The notes under the pieces: model-generated
Told to the model about the DNA's origin: nothing
Databases searched by the model: none
Seen by the model: the letters and a program-made list of their open reading frames with translations, nothing else
NCBI GenBank assembly: GCA_015478945.1
Contig: JABUQX010126065.1
Location: 5,001 to 58,666 of the forward strand
Direction of reading: 5' to 3'
Origin: Trachelipus rathkii
Taxonomy: Eukaryota > Arthropoda > Malacostraca > Isopoda > Trachelipodidae
Length of the DNA stretch: 53,666 nt
Position numbers and translations under genes: made by a program
Shown here: in pieces, positions 45,088-53,666 of the stretch
Layout of the letters: each line of letters starts with the position of its first letter
How positions within the stretch are numbered: position 1 is the stretch's first letter

Positions 45088-46561
45088 ATGACGACGGACG
45101 GTATGAATGATTTGGTGGATGGAGACAAGTCAGGGAAGACTGAAGGAGGATATACTCCATCGAATGATGATGTTCAACCACCCAACCGAAATGAGAACCA
45201 AAATAGTCAGAATGGAGTCCCGGGTCCTGCAATGGTAACAGTGGATTCTAATTTGCTCGAGGATTCATCCGTTGGACAAACTGTTAATGATTCGGAAAAA
45301 ATGACGGGGAAAGTTCCTGATGGCAGGTTGACAAGAAGCCCACGAAAGTATACCACCAGGGGAAGTTTTTTATGATAGATCAGGTGGAGACAGTGTGTCC
45401 CAATTCTGTATCAGCTTTGCGAACATTTACTGTGAGGACACAGAATCCTGGAGATCACAGAGGGTATGGTTGCGTTGTCGGGGAGTCACCTTCAAGTTCT
45501 GCCTTGGAAAGCTTATACGTGGTGGCATCAACATCTGCTGAATCATGGACCTAGTAAAATCCCAACTCGTTGCAGTGGTTCAGGGAACCAATTTGAAGAA
45601 ACAAACCAACACTGTCCCGCTGAAGTTTAACAAGCTAAAATGCAGATGTGAAGATGTTCCACTCTTTGCTTTGCGATTGCTGGGGTTGGCACAAAGAGCG
45701 TTCCCAGGAAATGAAGTTAGAAAAATGCCTATCGTCAGAGAAAAGTTAATGGATAGCGTGCCAGAGACTGTTAAGATCAGGGTTGAAGACTCGTTGATGG
45801 GAGTAGAAATTACTCAGGGTTTTCGGATTCCCTGGGAACAATTGGTGATTATGGTGGACAAAGTCTATAGGGGACAAGCCAGAAAAGAAAAATCAGGTAG
45901 TGGAAGTCGTAGACTTAACAAAGTCATTACAAATGTCTGCCATTTCTTCGCCAATCCAACAAGCGCCCCACACATATGGCAATTATGAAGGAATGTGTTG
46001 TTGTAGGAGAACCCAAATGCAATCGTCGCCCCAGGCTGAGGGATATTCAGGAAGCTATCAGAGTGCTGTTGTTGGTCACAGAGAGGTACCTCAAAGAACC
46101 ACTAACAACAATTATCCACCACCACAGAGATATAGTCAACCAGCGGGAAACATTCCATCGAGAGAATTCAGAAATGGACAAAGATCAGGTCAAGGCTATC
46201 AACAGCGAAATAATAATAATGGTTCATCGGTTCCTAGCTGCACTCATTGTAAAAAGAGGGGTCATACCATGGGTGATTGCTGGAATAGGCCCTTGTGCAT
46301 GTTTTGTGGCAAGCGAGGTCATTTGATTGAAGACTGTTACCTGGAACAAAACCGGTGCTTGAGATGCAAGGAAGTAGGTCACTTGGTAGGAGATTGTCCA
46401 CATCGGGGAGGTCCACCTGCGACACCCCAAATAACATGTCCATATTGCAAGGGAGAACATCTAGGTAAGGATTGCAAACAGCGTTCGGGAAACGAAGGGT
46501 CTCTGGCATGGAAGACCTCATGTCAGGGACAACAGCAACAGCAACCACCACAGCCAAAGTA
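45088..46561 (+). pseudogene. gag: Gag polyprotein with four zinc knuckles, frameshifted
   Basis: Structural protein that packages the element RNA. From ATG 45,088 the first frame (96 residues, acidic and polar) stops at 45,373. The protein then continues in other frames: 45,372-45,554, then 45,545 on, where ALRLLGLAQRAF and VREKLMDSVPETVKIRVED form a capsid-type helical block, and finally a frame entered after 45,900 that runs to 46,561. That last piece carries CX2CX4HX4C knuckles CTHCKKRGHTMGDC, CMFCGKRGHLIEDC and CLRCKEVGHLVGDC, plus a fourth, CPYCKGEHLGKDC, one residue short before the histidine. It ends in a glutamine-proline tail. Most Gypsy gags have one or two knuckles. Confidence 0.85.
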
Positions 46562-46990
46562 ATAACAAATGAAATGGGTTCATGGGGGATCACTATAGAA
46601 GAAGATGATCCTGGAGAGTCACAGGAGATTCTCCCCGACTATTGTTATCCAGCAACATCGTATCCAGTATCCCCGATTGCCAAGGGAGGAAGGTTCCCCA
46701 GAATTGCATCAAACAAGCCATGAATCACCAGTTGCACTGCGCACTGCACTATAGAAAATGATGAGGGTAAACCACACACAAATAGAACATATTCGGTTAG
46801 AGTAATGAAAGCCTGTTGATTTAGAGATAATCCTAATACGAGAGAAAAGAATCTCCCCTGGGAAGAGAAGGGAAAGGACGAAACGGACGAGTGCCACAGA
46901 AAACCATCATCAGATATCATATTGATAGCAAAGCTCCAGAGAAGATCCCTTTATTTATGCCAAAGTGACCGCTTCGTGGATCAACCGACC
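46562..46990 (+). other. Gag-pol linker region
   Basis: An overlapping plus-strand frame (46,472-46,723) carries an acidic EEDDPGESQEILPD patch and may be the linker before protease. The opposite-strand ORFs of up to 119 codons here are shadows of gag. Confidence 0.4.
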
Positions 46991-46999
46991 ATTGGGTAC

Positions 47000-47330
47000 T
47001 CGATTTAATCGCATTTTGTAGACACAGGAGCTGAGGTAAGTTAATATCTGCGGTTCGTTTTCATTTATAAGATAAGAACGTAAGTCCATATTTTTCCCAA
47101 CCGCTTTAGAGGCGTTACCTGGGAGTAGTAATGTTAAGGTTTCGCCCGTATTAGAGAGTTATAATTGCCTTAAGAATTGTCCACTTAGTATTATGTTCTG
47201 AAGCCGAGTCCTTTGTTGTGGTCCCAGACAACAAGCTGAAGTTATGATCTGTTTTTTGGGTACGATATTTTTAAAGCCAAGGAACATCTGTTGCCGGATT
47301 TGTACCAATGAGGGAATTAAGTCTATCAGG
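47000..47330 (+). pseudogene. pol: Retropepsin-type aspartic protease remnant
   Basis: Cleaves the gag-pol polyprotein. FVDTGAEVS at 47,015-47,041 is the catalytic DTG (or DTGA) loop. About 190 bases on, VVVPDNKLKL and, in another frame, GYDIFKAK match the late flap and final strand of Gypsy proteases, where a LLG-x-D-x-x-x block is usual. A TAA precedes the DTG block in its frame (ATT TAA TCG) and another follows it, so the domain is broken. Confidence 0.6.
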
Positions 47331-47766
47331 CGTGGGTAATTTAATGTGCAAACCGAGCAGTGGACATTGAGACAGGGATTGCCAAGGAAGAAACGTGTGC
47401 TTAGTTGAGCGTAACTTAGAACCAAAAAGGGTGTATGATGTAAAAGTGAGAAGCTGGGAAATAAGACTAAGTGACGCAACCTGTCGTGTGGGAAGCATGG
47501 CAAAGGATTACCCAAAACGGTAAAATTAGAACATATGTTGATGATGGATTTTTCTGGTGATAGAGCTTTGGTGATATTACAAAATGATAGTGACCAGAAC
47601 AAGCAGGCGGTTAAAAGAAAGGATCGAATTGTAGGTTAGGATTAGAAGGAAGTTACAGTGGAGGAGTCCCACTTGTCAATGTATCGAGTTAGCATGAGCG
47701 GAAGTCCCAACGAATATAGTGTGAATGGAAATCCTGATAAATTTAAGCAAAGGCATTTACGGTTAG

Positions 47767-48612
47767 ATGAGGCCGGAATTAACAACCAGAACAAACAGAG
47801 AAACAGGTAATCGGGTTCATTGGAACGGTATCTCATTCTGTCCGAGTTTAGGAGATTCTGATGTTGGGCTTGCACCAATGTTTCAAACAATAAAAATCGA
47901 AACATTGACTGAGGATCCGGTGCAAGTGCCCGTCAGACGGTTACAAGGCCCTATGCTCAAAGAAATCGAGGCAGATTGTAAAAAATTAGAGGACGAAGGA
48001 ATCATCCAAAGGAGCAAATCCCCATATTCAGCCCCAGTAGTTCCAATCAGAAAGAAAGATGGGTCGATCAGACTATGTATTGATTATCGGGAATTAAATA
48101 AAATCACAAAGGGAGATAGCTTTCCTATCCCAAATCTGATCGACATGTTGTTCAGTCTCAAGGGTATGAAGTTCTTTACAACGATAGACTTAATAAAAGG
48201 ATATTATCAGGTGGAGATGGAAGAGACCAGTATTGAGAAGACTGCTTTTACGACTCCCTTGTCACATTGGGAGTTCTTGCGAATGCCGTTCGGGGTGAAA
48301 AACGGCCCTGCAACGTTTCAACGCGGGATGAGATATGCCTTGGCACATATACCTTGGAATGAGTGCATGGTATATTTGGATGATGTCCTGATTGTAAGTG
48401 AAACATTCGAAGAACATCTGGAAATATTGGAAAAGGTTCTATCTGCTTTTGAAGAAACTGGCTTTAAAATCAAACCGGCCAAGACTTTCCTTCTCCGAAA
48501 AGAAGTACAATATTTAGGACACCGAGTATCCGAACATGGAATGGTTCCTTTAGAGAATAACTTTATCAAGGTAATTTATGCAATTTCCGTACCGGACACC
48601 GGTTCGTACTAA
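47767..48612 (+). CDS. pol: Ty3/Gypsy reverse transcriptase, longest intact piece
   Basis: Copies element RNA into DNA. Open for 281 codons; the ATG at 47,767 is probably internal to pol. Seen in order: KKLEDEGIIQRSKSPYSAP (about 72-90), IRLCIDYRELNKIT (101-114), FFTTIDLIKGYYQVEM (136-151) with the first catalytic aspartate at 141, FLRMPFGVKNGPATFQR (170-186), VYLDDVLIVS (202-211) with aspartates 205-206, and YLGHRVSEHGM (249-259). All three catalytic aspartates are present, so this domain is the least damaged part of the element. It ends at the next frameshift near 48,575, where RKLRQFLEL-type connection sequence resumes in other frames. The opposite strand ORFs are shadows. Confidence 0.93.
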   Translation: MRPELTTRTNRETGNRVHWNGISFCPSLGDSDVGLAPMFQTIKIETLTEDPVQVPVRRLQGPMLKEIEADCKKLEDEGIIQRSKSPYSAPVVPIRKKDGSIRLCIDYRELNKITKGDSFPIPNLIDMLFSLKGMKFFTTIDLIKGYYQVEMEETSIEKTAFTTPLSHWEFLRMPFGVKNGPATFQRGMRYALAHIPWNECMVYLDDVLIVSETFEEHLEILEKVLSAFEETGFKIKPAKTFLLRKEVQYLGHRVSEHGMVPLENNFIKVIYAISVPDTGSY

Positions 48613-49215
48613 ATTGAGGCAATTCTGGAATTGTTCAAGCTTTTTATAGGCGCTATAATAGGCGCCTGTCACGCAATTCGAACCCTTTTTTTGCATTAAT
48701 AAGTAAACAGGACACTGAATATGGAAACCGAGCCCTGTCGGGAAAGCGTGAAGCATAAAAGAACACCTTACATCGCCAACAAGATCCTGTCGTACCCAGA
48801 TCGTACAGAGAAAGCAGCACCCTTGTTATTATATATGTGGATGCCTCTGATGTCGGGGCAGGGGCGTGTCTCGCGCAGACACAAGATCCTGGAGATAAAT
48901 ACCACCCCCTAGTTGCTTTTAGTATTTGTTCCAATCCACATTCCAATAAAGCTGTAACAAACGGTCACCAGTTACCACGGACAAAAGAGTATGCTGCTAT
49001 AACGATGGGCTGTGAAGGGCATTAAACCTTTCTATATGAATAGATGAGTGGTCCCATTTGTAACGAACCATGCAGCCACTGTTTATCATTTGCACAGTAG
49101 CCCATTGGGTGGAATCGCTCGGGGTAGCTCGCCAACGCCTCGAGGAAATTGTAACGATATTGATTATGAGCTGGCGGTTATATTCTCAGCGTAAAGCAAA
49201 ATCGTCGTGGCTGAC
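48613..49215 (+). pseudogene. pol: RT connection and RNase H domain, frameshifted
   Basis: Degrades the RNA strand of the hybrid. YVDASDVGAGACLAQTQ at about 48,831-48,882 contains the first catalytic aspartate (DAS). TKEYAAITMGCEGH (about 48,985-49,025) corresponds to the TEKE-x-L-A block with its catalytic glutamate. PFVTNHAATVYHLHSS in another frame (about 49,055-49,100) corresponds to VTDHAAL, with the third catalytic aspartate replaced by asparagine. SPLGGIARGSS follows. At least three frames are needed. Confidence 0.75.
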
Positions 49216-49573
49216 CGCCTTTATCAGAAAATGTCTCTGTAAGGAGAAACATTCAAGAGAAGTACGCATTGTCTAGTTAGACGCCAGTCCCTGGGGTTTT
49301 CGGAAAAATTAAGGATCCTGGAGGAGAGATTCCGCTTTTCCAGGCTTCTTCGGTGGGTTGTATGGGTCGTATCGGAAACATCATGTTAAAAGTAATGACA
49401 GGTAAGGTTTGCAAAGGATTATTGGGAAATAGAATGCATATGGGTTGACCCGCGGAGAAAATCTAGGCAAGATAACAAAAAGATTACAGGTTAATGAAAC
49501 AGGCGGGTCAATTTCCCCCATAACTCAAGCCATATTGGCATTTTACGAAATTGTAATTAAAAGTACATAGTCT
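49216..49573 (+). other. Pol linker between RNase H and integrase, unreadable
   Basis: About 350 bases where I cannot follow the polyprotein in any frame. Composition matches the rest of the element. Confidence 0.4.
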
Positions 49574-50446
49574 GTGATGTATTATGGGGATACAAAACCC
49601 TTAAAATTTGGATTGGATACAGAGAAAAGTATTTTTCATCTTTTGTGCCGTGGAGGAGTCCATTACAATCTCCTGGTGGGCCTTCCAATGCAGCCGCCAA
49701 ATAAAGAGGAAGAAGTGATCAGTGCTAACGTGGTCACATCCGAAAAATTTGAGGAAAGGATTTTGTTGGATGAGTCAATGGAGGAGGAAGGCAAAGTTGC
49801 GAAAATATCACCCATAGTTGACAAAGACCAAAACACCGGTGGGGAGGTAGAGACCGAGATACCGGATGATCCAAAAATTCATCATATCATAATCGATTCA
49901 GATAACATAATAGATCCGTTGGAAATCGAGCACGATGATATTGGAAAGATGCAAAAATCTGATTATACGTTGAGACGATTAAAGAATGCCATCGTAAGAA
50001 AATTGCCGTTTAATGGTCCATTACAACCATTTGCTCGCGTAAGTAAATATATATTTTTTATAAATGATCGTTTGTACAGAGAATTCTCGACGGGAGAATT
50101 TGCTCTCATTGTCCCCAAAACTTATTTAACTGAGGTAGCTATTAAAGCTCATTGGATGTTTGCACACATCGGGAAACATAAATTGCATTCTCTATTAATA
50201 AACTGGGTATGGCACCCAAAGATAACTACTATCTGTAATGACATCACTACCACCTGTAGTAAGTGTCAAGCTTGTAAGATCTCAAACATTCTCTATGTAC
50301 CGCCCACTCTTAAGATCGTAACTTCCAGACCATTTGAATTGGTAGCAATGGATTTGATCCAATTTCCCTGTTCTACCAGGGGAAACAATTATGCATTAGT
50401 GATGGTGGATCATTTCACGTACGTGGGTGGCCTGCTGTTCCCATAA
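49574..50446 (+). CDS. pol: Integrase N-terminal part, intact 290-codon frame
   Basis: Inserts element DNA into the genome. The frame begins with an acidic linker (residues 40-130) that includes EEVISANVVTSEKFEER and EVETEIPDDPK. The zinc-binding HHCC module follows: His193 and His198 (HWMFAHIGKHKL) with Cys228 and Cys231 (CSKC). Then FELVAMDLIQFP carries the first catalytic aspartate at residue 260, and ALVMVDHFTYV (about 274-284) is the next core strand. The frame ends at a frameshift just after, at 50,444. The ATG is not a natural start; the peptide is part of pol. Confidence 0.85.
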   Translation: MMYYGDTKPLKFGLDTEKSIFHLLCRGGVHYNLLVGLPMQPPNKEEEVISANVVTSEKFEERILLDESMEEEGKVAKISPIVDKDQNTGGEVETEIPDDPKIHHIIIDSDNIIDPLEIEHDDIGKMQKSDYTLRRLKNAIVRKLPFNGPLQPFARVSKYIFFINDRLYREFSTGEFALIVPKTYLTEVAIKAHWMFAHIGKHKLHSLLINWVWHPKITTICNDITTTCSKCQACKISNILYVPPTLKIVTSRPFELVAMDLIQFPCSTRGNNYALVMVDHFTYVGGLLFP

Positions 50447-50960
50447 GGAAAACAAACAAGTATAAGTGTCGCAATGCCAATTCCCAAACACAGAATACTG
50501 CCAATGTTTTGCATAAAGTCTCCGGGAGCGCGATTGTCCTTACTGAAACCGTAGGTGAATTTATTGGACCTGAGTTCGCAGGAACCTTAACAGGACAACA
50601 AATAAAAACGAATGTACTGGAACAACCCGCGTATATCCACCATCTTCTTAGACGGGCGGTCGAACGGGTCAATGATGCGACCCTGAGTCATATCTGAGAA
50701 TGCAGTTAATAGAAGTCCAAATATGGGGAGTAATGAAGGATTGTCACCAGTCTTATTGAGTCCTATAATTCAGCACAGACACGAACGGAAACGAACTTGA
50801 ACTTCTTGTGAAATATACTGAATAAACTGGCCACATTGAATTATAGAACTCCGGACACAGCTTTACTCGTGTGGGGAAAATGTTTGGATCGGAAAGTCCC
50901 CATGTCGATCTCGTCCGGTAATTGAATCCATCAACATTGGTAAGGTTTGAAGGATGCATC
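50447..50960 (+). pseudogene. pol: Integrase catalytic core and C-terminus, degraded
   Basis: KNKQ-type residues follow the frameshift, then in the frame 50,509-50,697 LTETVGEFIGPEFAGTLTGQ and, after a gap, AVERVNDATLSHI. These are the second catalytic block (normally LTDNG-x-EFIGPEF) and the glutamate helix (normally NG-x-VER-x-N). The aspartate of the second block reads Glu-Thr, so the triad is broken; the glutamate in VER is kept. Further on, NRSPNMGSNE, LSPVLLS and TALLVWGKCLDRKVPM continue in other frames to about 50,940. Confidence 0.8.
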
Positions 50961-51880
50961 TTCCCGGGGAATCTTAACTAAAAAATAAATGTTTGATTCC
51001 TAGGTATCAATGGGCCTTATGGAATTTATAATAGTAAATGACCAAATATTGTCACATAGTATACGAATCTCCGAGAGATGGTAAGAGGCTAATAATATAG
51101 GCTGCATCATCGAAGTTGCGACCGTGGACAAATGCCTCCTGAATACTTTAACGTATCCATATCAGGTATGCCAAGGGTAAGGGAGCAGCAGACATAGACG
51201 AAGGGGAATTAGAAGAAGTTTTCGGACAGGAGAAAATAGATATGGAATCGTTAGAACCATAGAGTTAGAGTGGGAAGAATGAATGACAGTGAGCAGAGGA
51301 CTCCTTTCGAGGCGTTTCACGTGACAACAGAATATGAAAGTGGGTTAAACGAAGCTTTTGTTGGGATTTAATACAAGAACAGCAAGGAAACTTGGTAATT
51401 GGCTGAAAGATAATGGTAAAGAAAATAGGTAAAACGGATCACACGGAGGATTTGGATGTGAATGATAGTAAAATCAGCTGAAGAAAATAACAGTCAATGA
51501 ATTTTACAATGGGAATTGGGCCCCGCCCATTCTGATTTGATAGAAGAGGCTATTTTATCGTTGGGATTCATTGCAAGCTCCACCGGAGGATTTTAACAAT
51601 CTCTTACTAAATAATAAACGTGTTTGATGAATGTATTCAGGCTATTTCTCACCCCAGTAGTGGGGTTTCCTATTTTTGCAGAAGTAGAAACGTGAATAAT
51701 TACATGTAAATGTGAAGGATGGACCCAAAAAAGCAAAACTTTCCCTCCTACGATTTTGTCTTTGAGTGGATTTGAACGTAATAATGCAATTTAATTTTAA
51801 AAAACATATGATTAGCTGAATTAGAATCACATAAGATTACAGAAAGTGAAGCGTCGCCATATATCCCGATCGAGATGGTT
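50961..51880. other. Region after the Gypsy integrase, unassigned
   Basis: About 900 bases of element-like composition with no ORF above 62 codons. An inverted repeat CACCCCAGTAGTGGGGTTT at about 51,650 forms a small hairpin. If a 3' LTR exists it should start here or soon after, but no match to the 5' region was found. Confidence 0.4.
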
Positions 51881-51929
51881 ATGTCAAGTACTTACTCGTA
51901 GTGCCCCTTCCCGTATTATGAGAGAGCGA

Positions 51930-52550
51930 AAAGCGATAAAAAAAACATACAAAGATAGTTAAAGATATATAAAAATAGAATATATAAAAATAAAAACAAA
52001 TACAAAAAAAAAATAGATTTTTATTTCTTAAGCTAATGCGTTGAAACATAATAAAAACAATAAACATAAAAAAAATGAAATAATTCTAAAATGGGAATAA
52101 GAAGAAATAATAATGAAATACCTAAAAGTAACAAAAGCATTTTAAATGAAAAAAATATATAATAATAACAACAAAATATATCAATAAAAAGAATAAAAAG
52201 AACAATGAAGATGTAAAAATAAATGAAAACAAACACACCATAACAGCACACATAAAAAGCACAAAATACAACAGAATAAAAAAAAATAATAAAGACACAT
52301 AAATAAACGAGACAATAACATATAACCGGTATCAATAAAGATAGAAATAATACATAAATGAAAAACAATAATACATAATATGAACACCTAATAAAGGAAA
52401 TACATTAAATAAAAGAAAAAAAATAATTTTTTGTAAACAATGTAACATACATGAATCATAACAAAAACATTAGACATAAAAGAAAAACAATAAAAACAAT
52501 TATACAAATAACCATGTAAACAAAAATACCCAGGTTTCCAAATAATTAAT
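51930..52550. repeat. Strand-asymmetric A-rich low-complexity region
   Basis: About 620 bases where the plus strand is dominated by A with scattered T, C and G, using irregular AAAAACAATA, ATAATAA and ACATAAA strings and no fixed period. Open minus-strand frames rich in Phe, Leu and Tyr (such as 52,368-52,033) follow from the bias. It ends at a G-run (ATGGGGGGGGGGATC, about 52,553-52,566). Confidence 0.8.
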
Positions 52551-52610
52551 TAAATGGGGGGGGGATCAAAGCAAATGAAAAATTTATTAAACTGATTAAT
52601 ATAAATGGTT

Positions 52611-52628
52611 TTATTCTTTTTTTTTCAG
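52611..52628 (+). promoter_or_regulatory. Splice acceptor site upstream of the SGNH-like frame
   Basis: A run of T with one C ending in TTTTCAG, immediately before ATTTTGGTATTGGGC where the SGNH-like domain starts. The ORF that begins at ATG 52,605 runs through this tract, giving an artificial MVLFFFFQ start; splicing is the better explanation. Confidence 0.5.
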
Positions 52629-53345
52629 ATTTTGGTATTGGGCCATTCGTGGGTGCGTGATCTTAAGAATGCATACACTGAGGACTTATTACCCGGGGCC
52701 ACCGTAGTTTTTGAGTCATACCCGGGGAAAAAGCTGGCTTGGTTTAGTGATATGGCTCACATGATAGTCAAGCCTGACTATACACATTTGATAGTTTTTG
52801 CGATAATTCCGGAGGCTTACAACCAGACGCGGTTACCTGTTCCGGGGCCATTCAGTCGACCTGAGGGATATTGGGTAGATACGGCAAATTTTTCTTCCAA
52901 ATCGAGGACTATTTTGCAAGTTAGGAGATTCGAGAGTCTCCAGGAGTGTGCTTTCGTCTCACATCCGCAGAATGTCAAAGTTATTGGGGATACCACCATT
53001 CCTGTGACTTGGTGGATCAATATAATAGGCGTTGGTTGCTCACGTATTCCCAAAACGGTAAAGACAAACAATCACGCACCCTGAATCATGTCGGAGTAGG
53101 TACCAGCGACGCCGTCAACAACACTTCCGTTCGCCCGATCGGGCAGCCTTCGATCGATGCTATCAACTGGATCCAGGGCTGACAAAAGAGTTCTTTTTCC
53201 TGGTGATATAGCAGCAAATGGATTCCGGGTCAAACAATGTTAAAAATTTTAATTGGAACGAGATAGTGTATATACCCTGGGGGATCAGGGACTTTTTTGA
53301 GTCGACATCGGTTTAACCCGGGGTCGATTGAGCCGGCTAGAGTAG
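52629..53345 (+). pseudogene. SGNH/GDSL-hydrolase-like domain, frameshifted
   Basis: Begins ILVLGHSWVRDL, the nucleophile block of SGNH-fold proteins (GDSH or GDS; here GHS with the serine). FESYPGKKLAWFS and HLIVFAIIPEAYN fit the next two core strands, although the GND motif is not conserved. The frame is open to 53,082, but from about 53,000 the matching protein moves to another frame (DQYNRRWLLTYSQNGKDKQS, then TLNHVGVGTSD) up to 53,182. A third piece, VDIGLTRGRLSRLE (about 53,300-53,343), fits the final D-x-x-H block with the histidine changed. Such domains occur in multicopy, transposon-linked proteins of marine invertebrates. Enzyme activity is not supported. Confidence 0.55.
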
Positions 53346-53666
53346 TTTCAAAAATCGAGCTTCTGGGGTATTTGTTCGCCGAGTGATTGGGAAGTTGTAA
53401 GGGAACGAAACATCTTCCTCTAGTTTTCTCGGAACTTAAGTAGCAACCATAACCAGAGAATAGCTATCCAGTGGGTAGTCCATAGAGATAGTGGATAGTA
53501 GAGGAAATGGTAGTGGTGAGTGAGGGTAGCGGTGGAGTGAAGATTGAAGCAGTTCACCAGTTCCGGTATAGCAAAGCGACCAATTGATCCTTCGGAGTGG
53601 GGCCAATTCCACTAAAACAACTACGTCCATAATCGACTAATCGCTTCTTTCCCGAGGTCAAAGCGA
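53346..53666. other. Unassigned DNA to the window edge
   Basis: No motif recognised. The minus-strand 64-codon ORF (53,630-53,436) has no support. Confidence 0.4.

Larger units (their letters stand above)
44988..50960 (+). mobile_element. Ty3/Gypsy LTR retrotransposon, internal region, degenerate
   Basis: The order of parts is primer-binding site, gag with zinc knuckles, protease, RT, RNase H, integrase. Integrase after RT-RNase H is the Ty3/Gypsy arrangement. At least eight frameshifts or stops occur, so it cannot make its proteins. I compared the DNA upstream of 44,988 with that downstream of 50,960 and found no long terminal repeat pair. Either the LTRs have diverged or the 3' end was lost. 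No envelope-like ORF follows. Codon use and CpG level differ from the 16.6-21.4 kb block, so this is a separate element from the integrase fragment there. Confidence 0.88.

Noticed and set aside
46224..46593. Minus-strand ORFs of 78 and 119 codons opposite gag
   Set aside because: They mirror the zinc-knuckle region, whose plus-strand frame has clear CCHC motifs.
52033..52387. Minus-strand ORFs of Phe, Leu, Tyr and Cys (68 and 111 codons)
   Set aside because: They are complements of A-rich low-complexity sequence.

Overview
The window looks like nuclear DNA from an arthropod, most likely a decapod crustacean such as a penaeid shrimp. That is an inference. It rests on about fifteen degenerate (TA)n arrays that together cover roughly a tenth of the window, a composite TTAATA/TTA microsatellite, and decayed copies of several transposon classes common in crustacean genomes. 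Bacterial features are absent: there are no dense long ORFs, operons, rRNA or tRNA genes. Almost nothing here is an intact gene. The recognisable coding DNA is relic transposon sequence broken by frameshifts and stops.

Layout. 1-1.3 kb: minus-strand Jockey-like non-LTR reverse transcriptase relic. 1.3-4.8 kb: unassigned. 4.8-8.0 kb: TA arrays enclosing a 390-base GC-rich island (4,986-5,375) and a unique block (5.9-7.2 kb). 8.3-8.65 kb: minus-strand fragment of a multicopy arthropod protein family. 8.96-9.71 kb: TTAATA and TTA microsatellites. 10.9-12.3 kb: TA arrays. 12.3-15.1 kb: AT-rich, with a one-helix ORF at its end. 15.4-16.04 kb: a three-frame coding relic with GC-biased third positions. 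16.6-21.4 kb: a block with about twice the expected CpG, holding an LTR-element integrase fragment. 21.4-34.6 kb: largely unassigned, with one candidate internal exon at 31.9 kb. 34.6-42.8 kb: TA arrays alternating with two relics of one LINE family, a Penelope-like relic and a hAT relic. 43.5-44.9 kb: two exon-like segments that could form a tiny spliced ORF. 45-51 kb: a plus-strand Ty3/Gypsy element (primer site, gag with four zinc knuckles, protease, RT, RNase H, integrase), broken in many places and without identifiable LTRs. 51.9-52.55 kb: strongly A-biased DNA. 52.6-53.35 kb: an SGNH-hydrolase-like relic behind a good splice acceptor.

How it works together. The parts do not form a pathway; the window is a graveyard of elements. 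The repeated pattern in the right half is a transposon relic bounded on one or both sides by a TA array. The most unusual part is 14.8-22 kb, where base composition, CpG content and short coding-like relics all differ from the flanks. It may be foreign DNA, for example an endogenous viral element or an old transposon from another source, but I could not name its genes.
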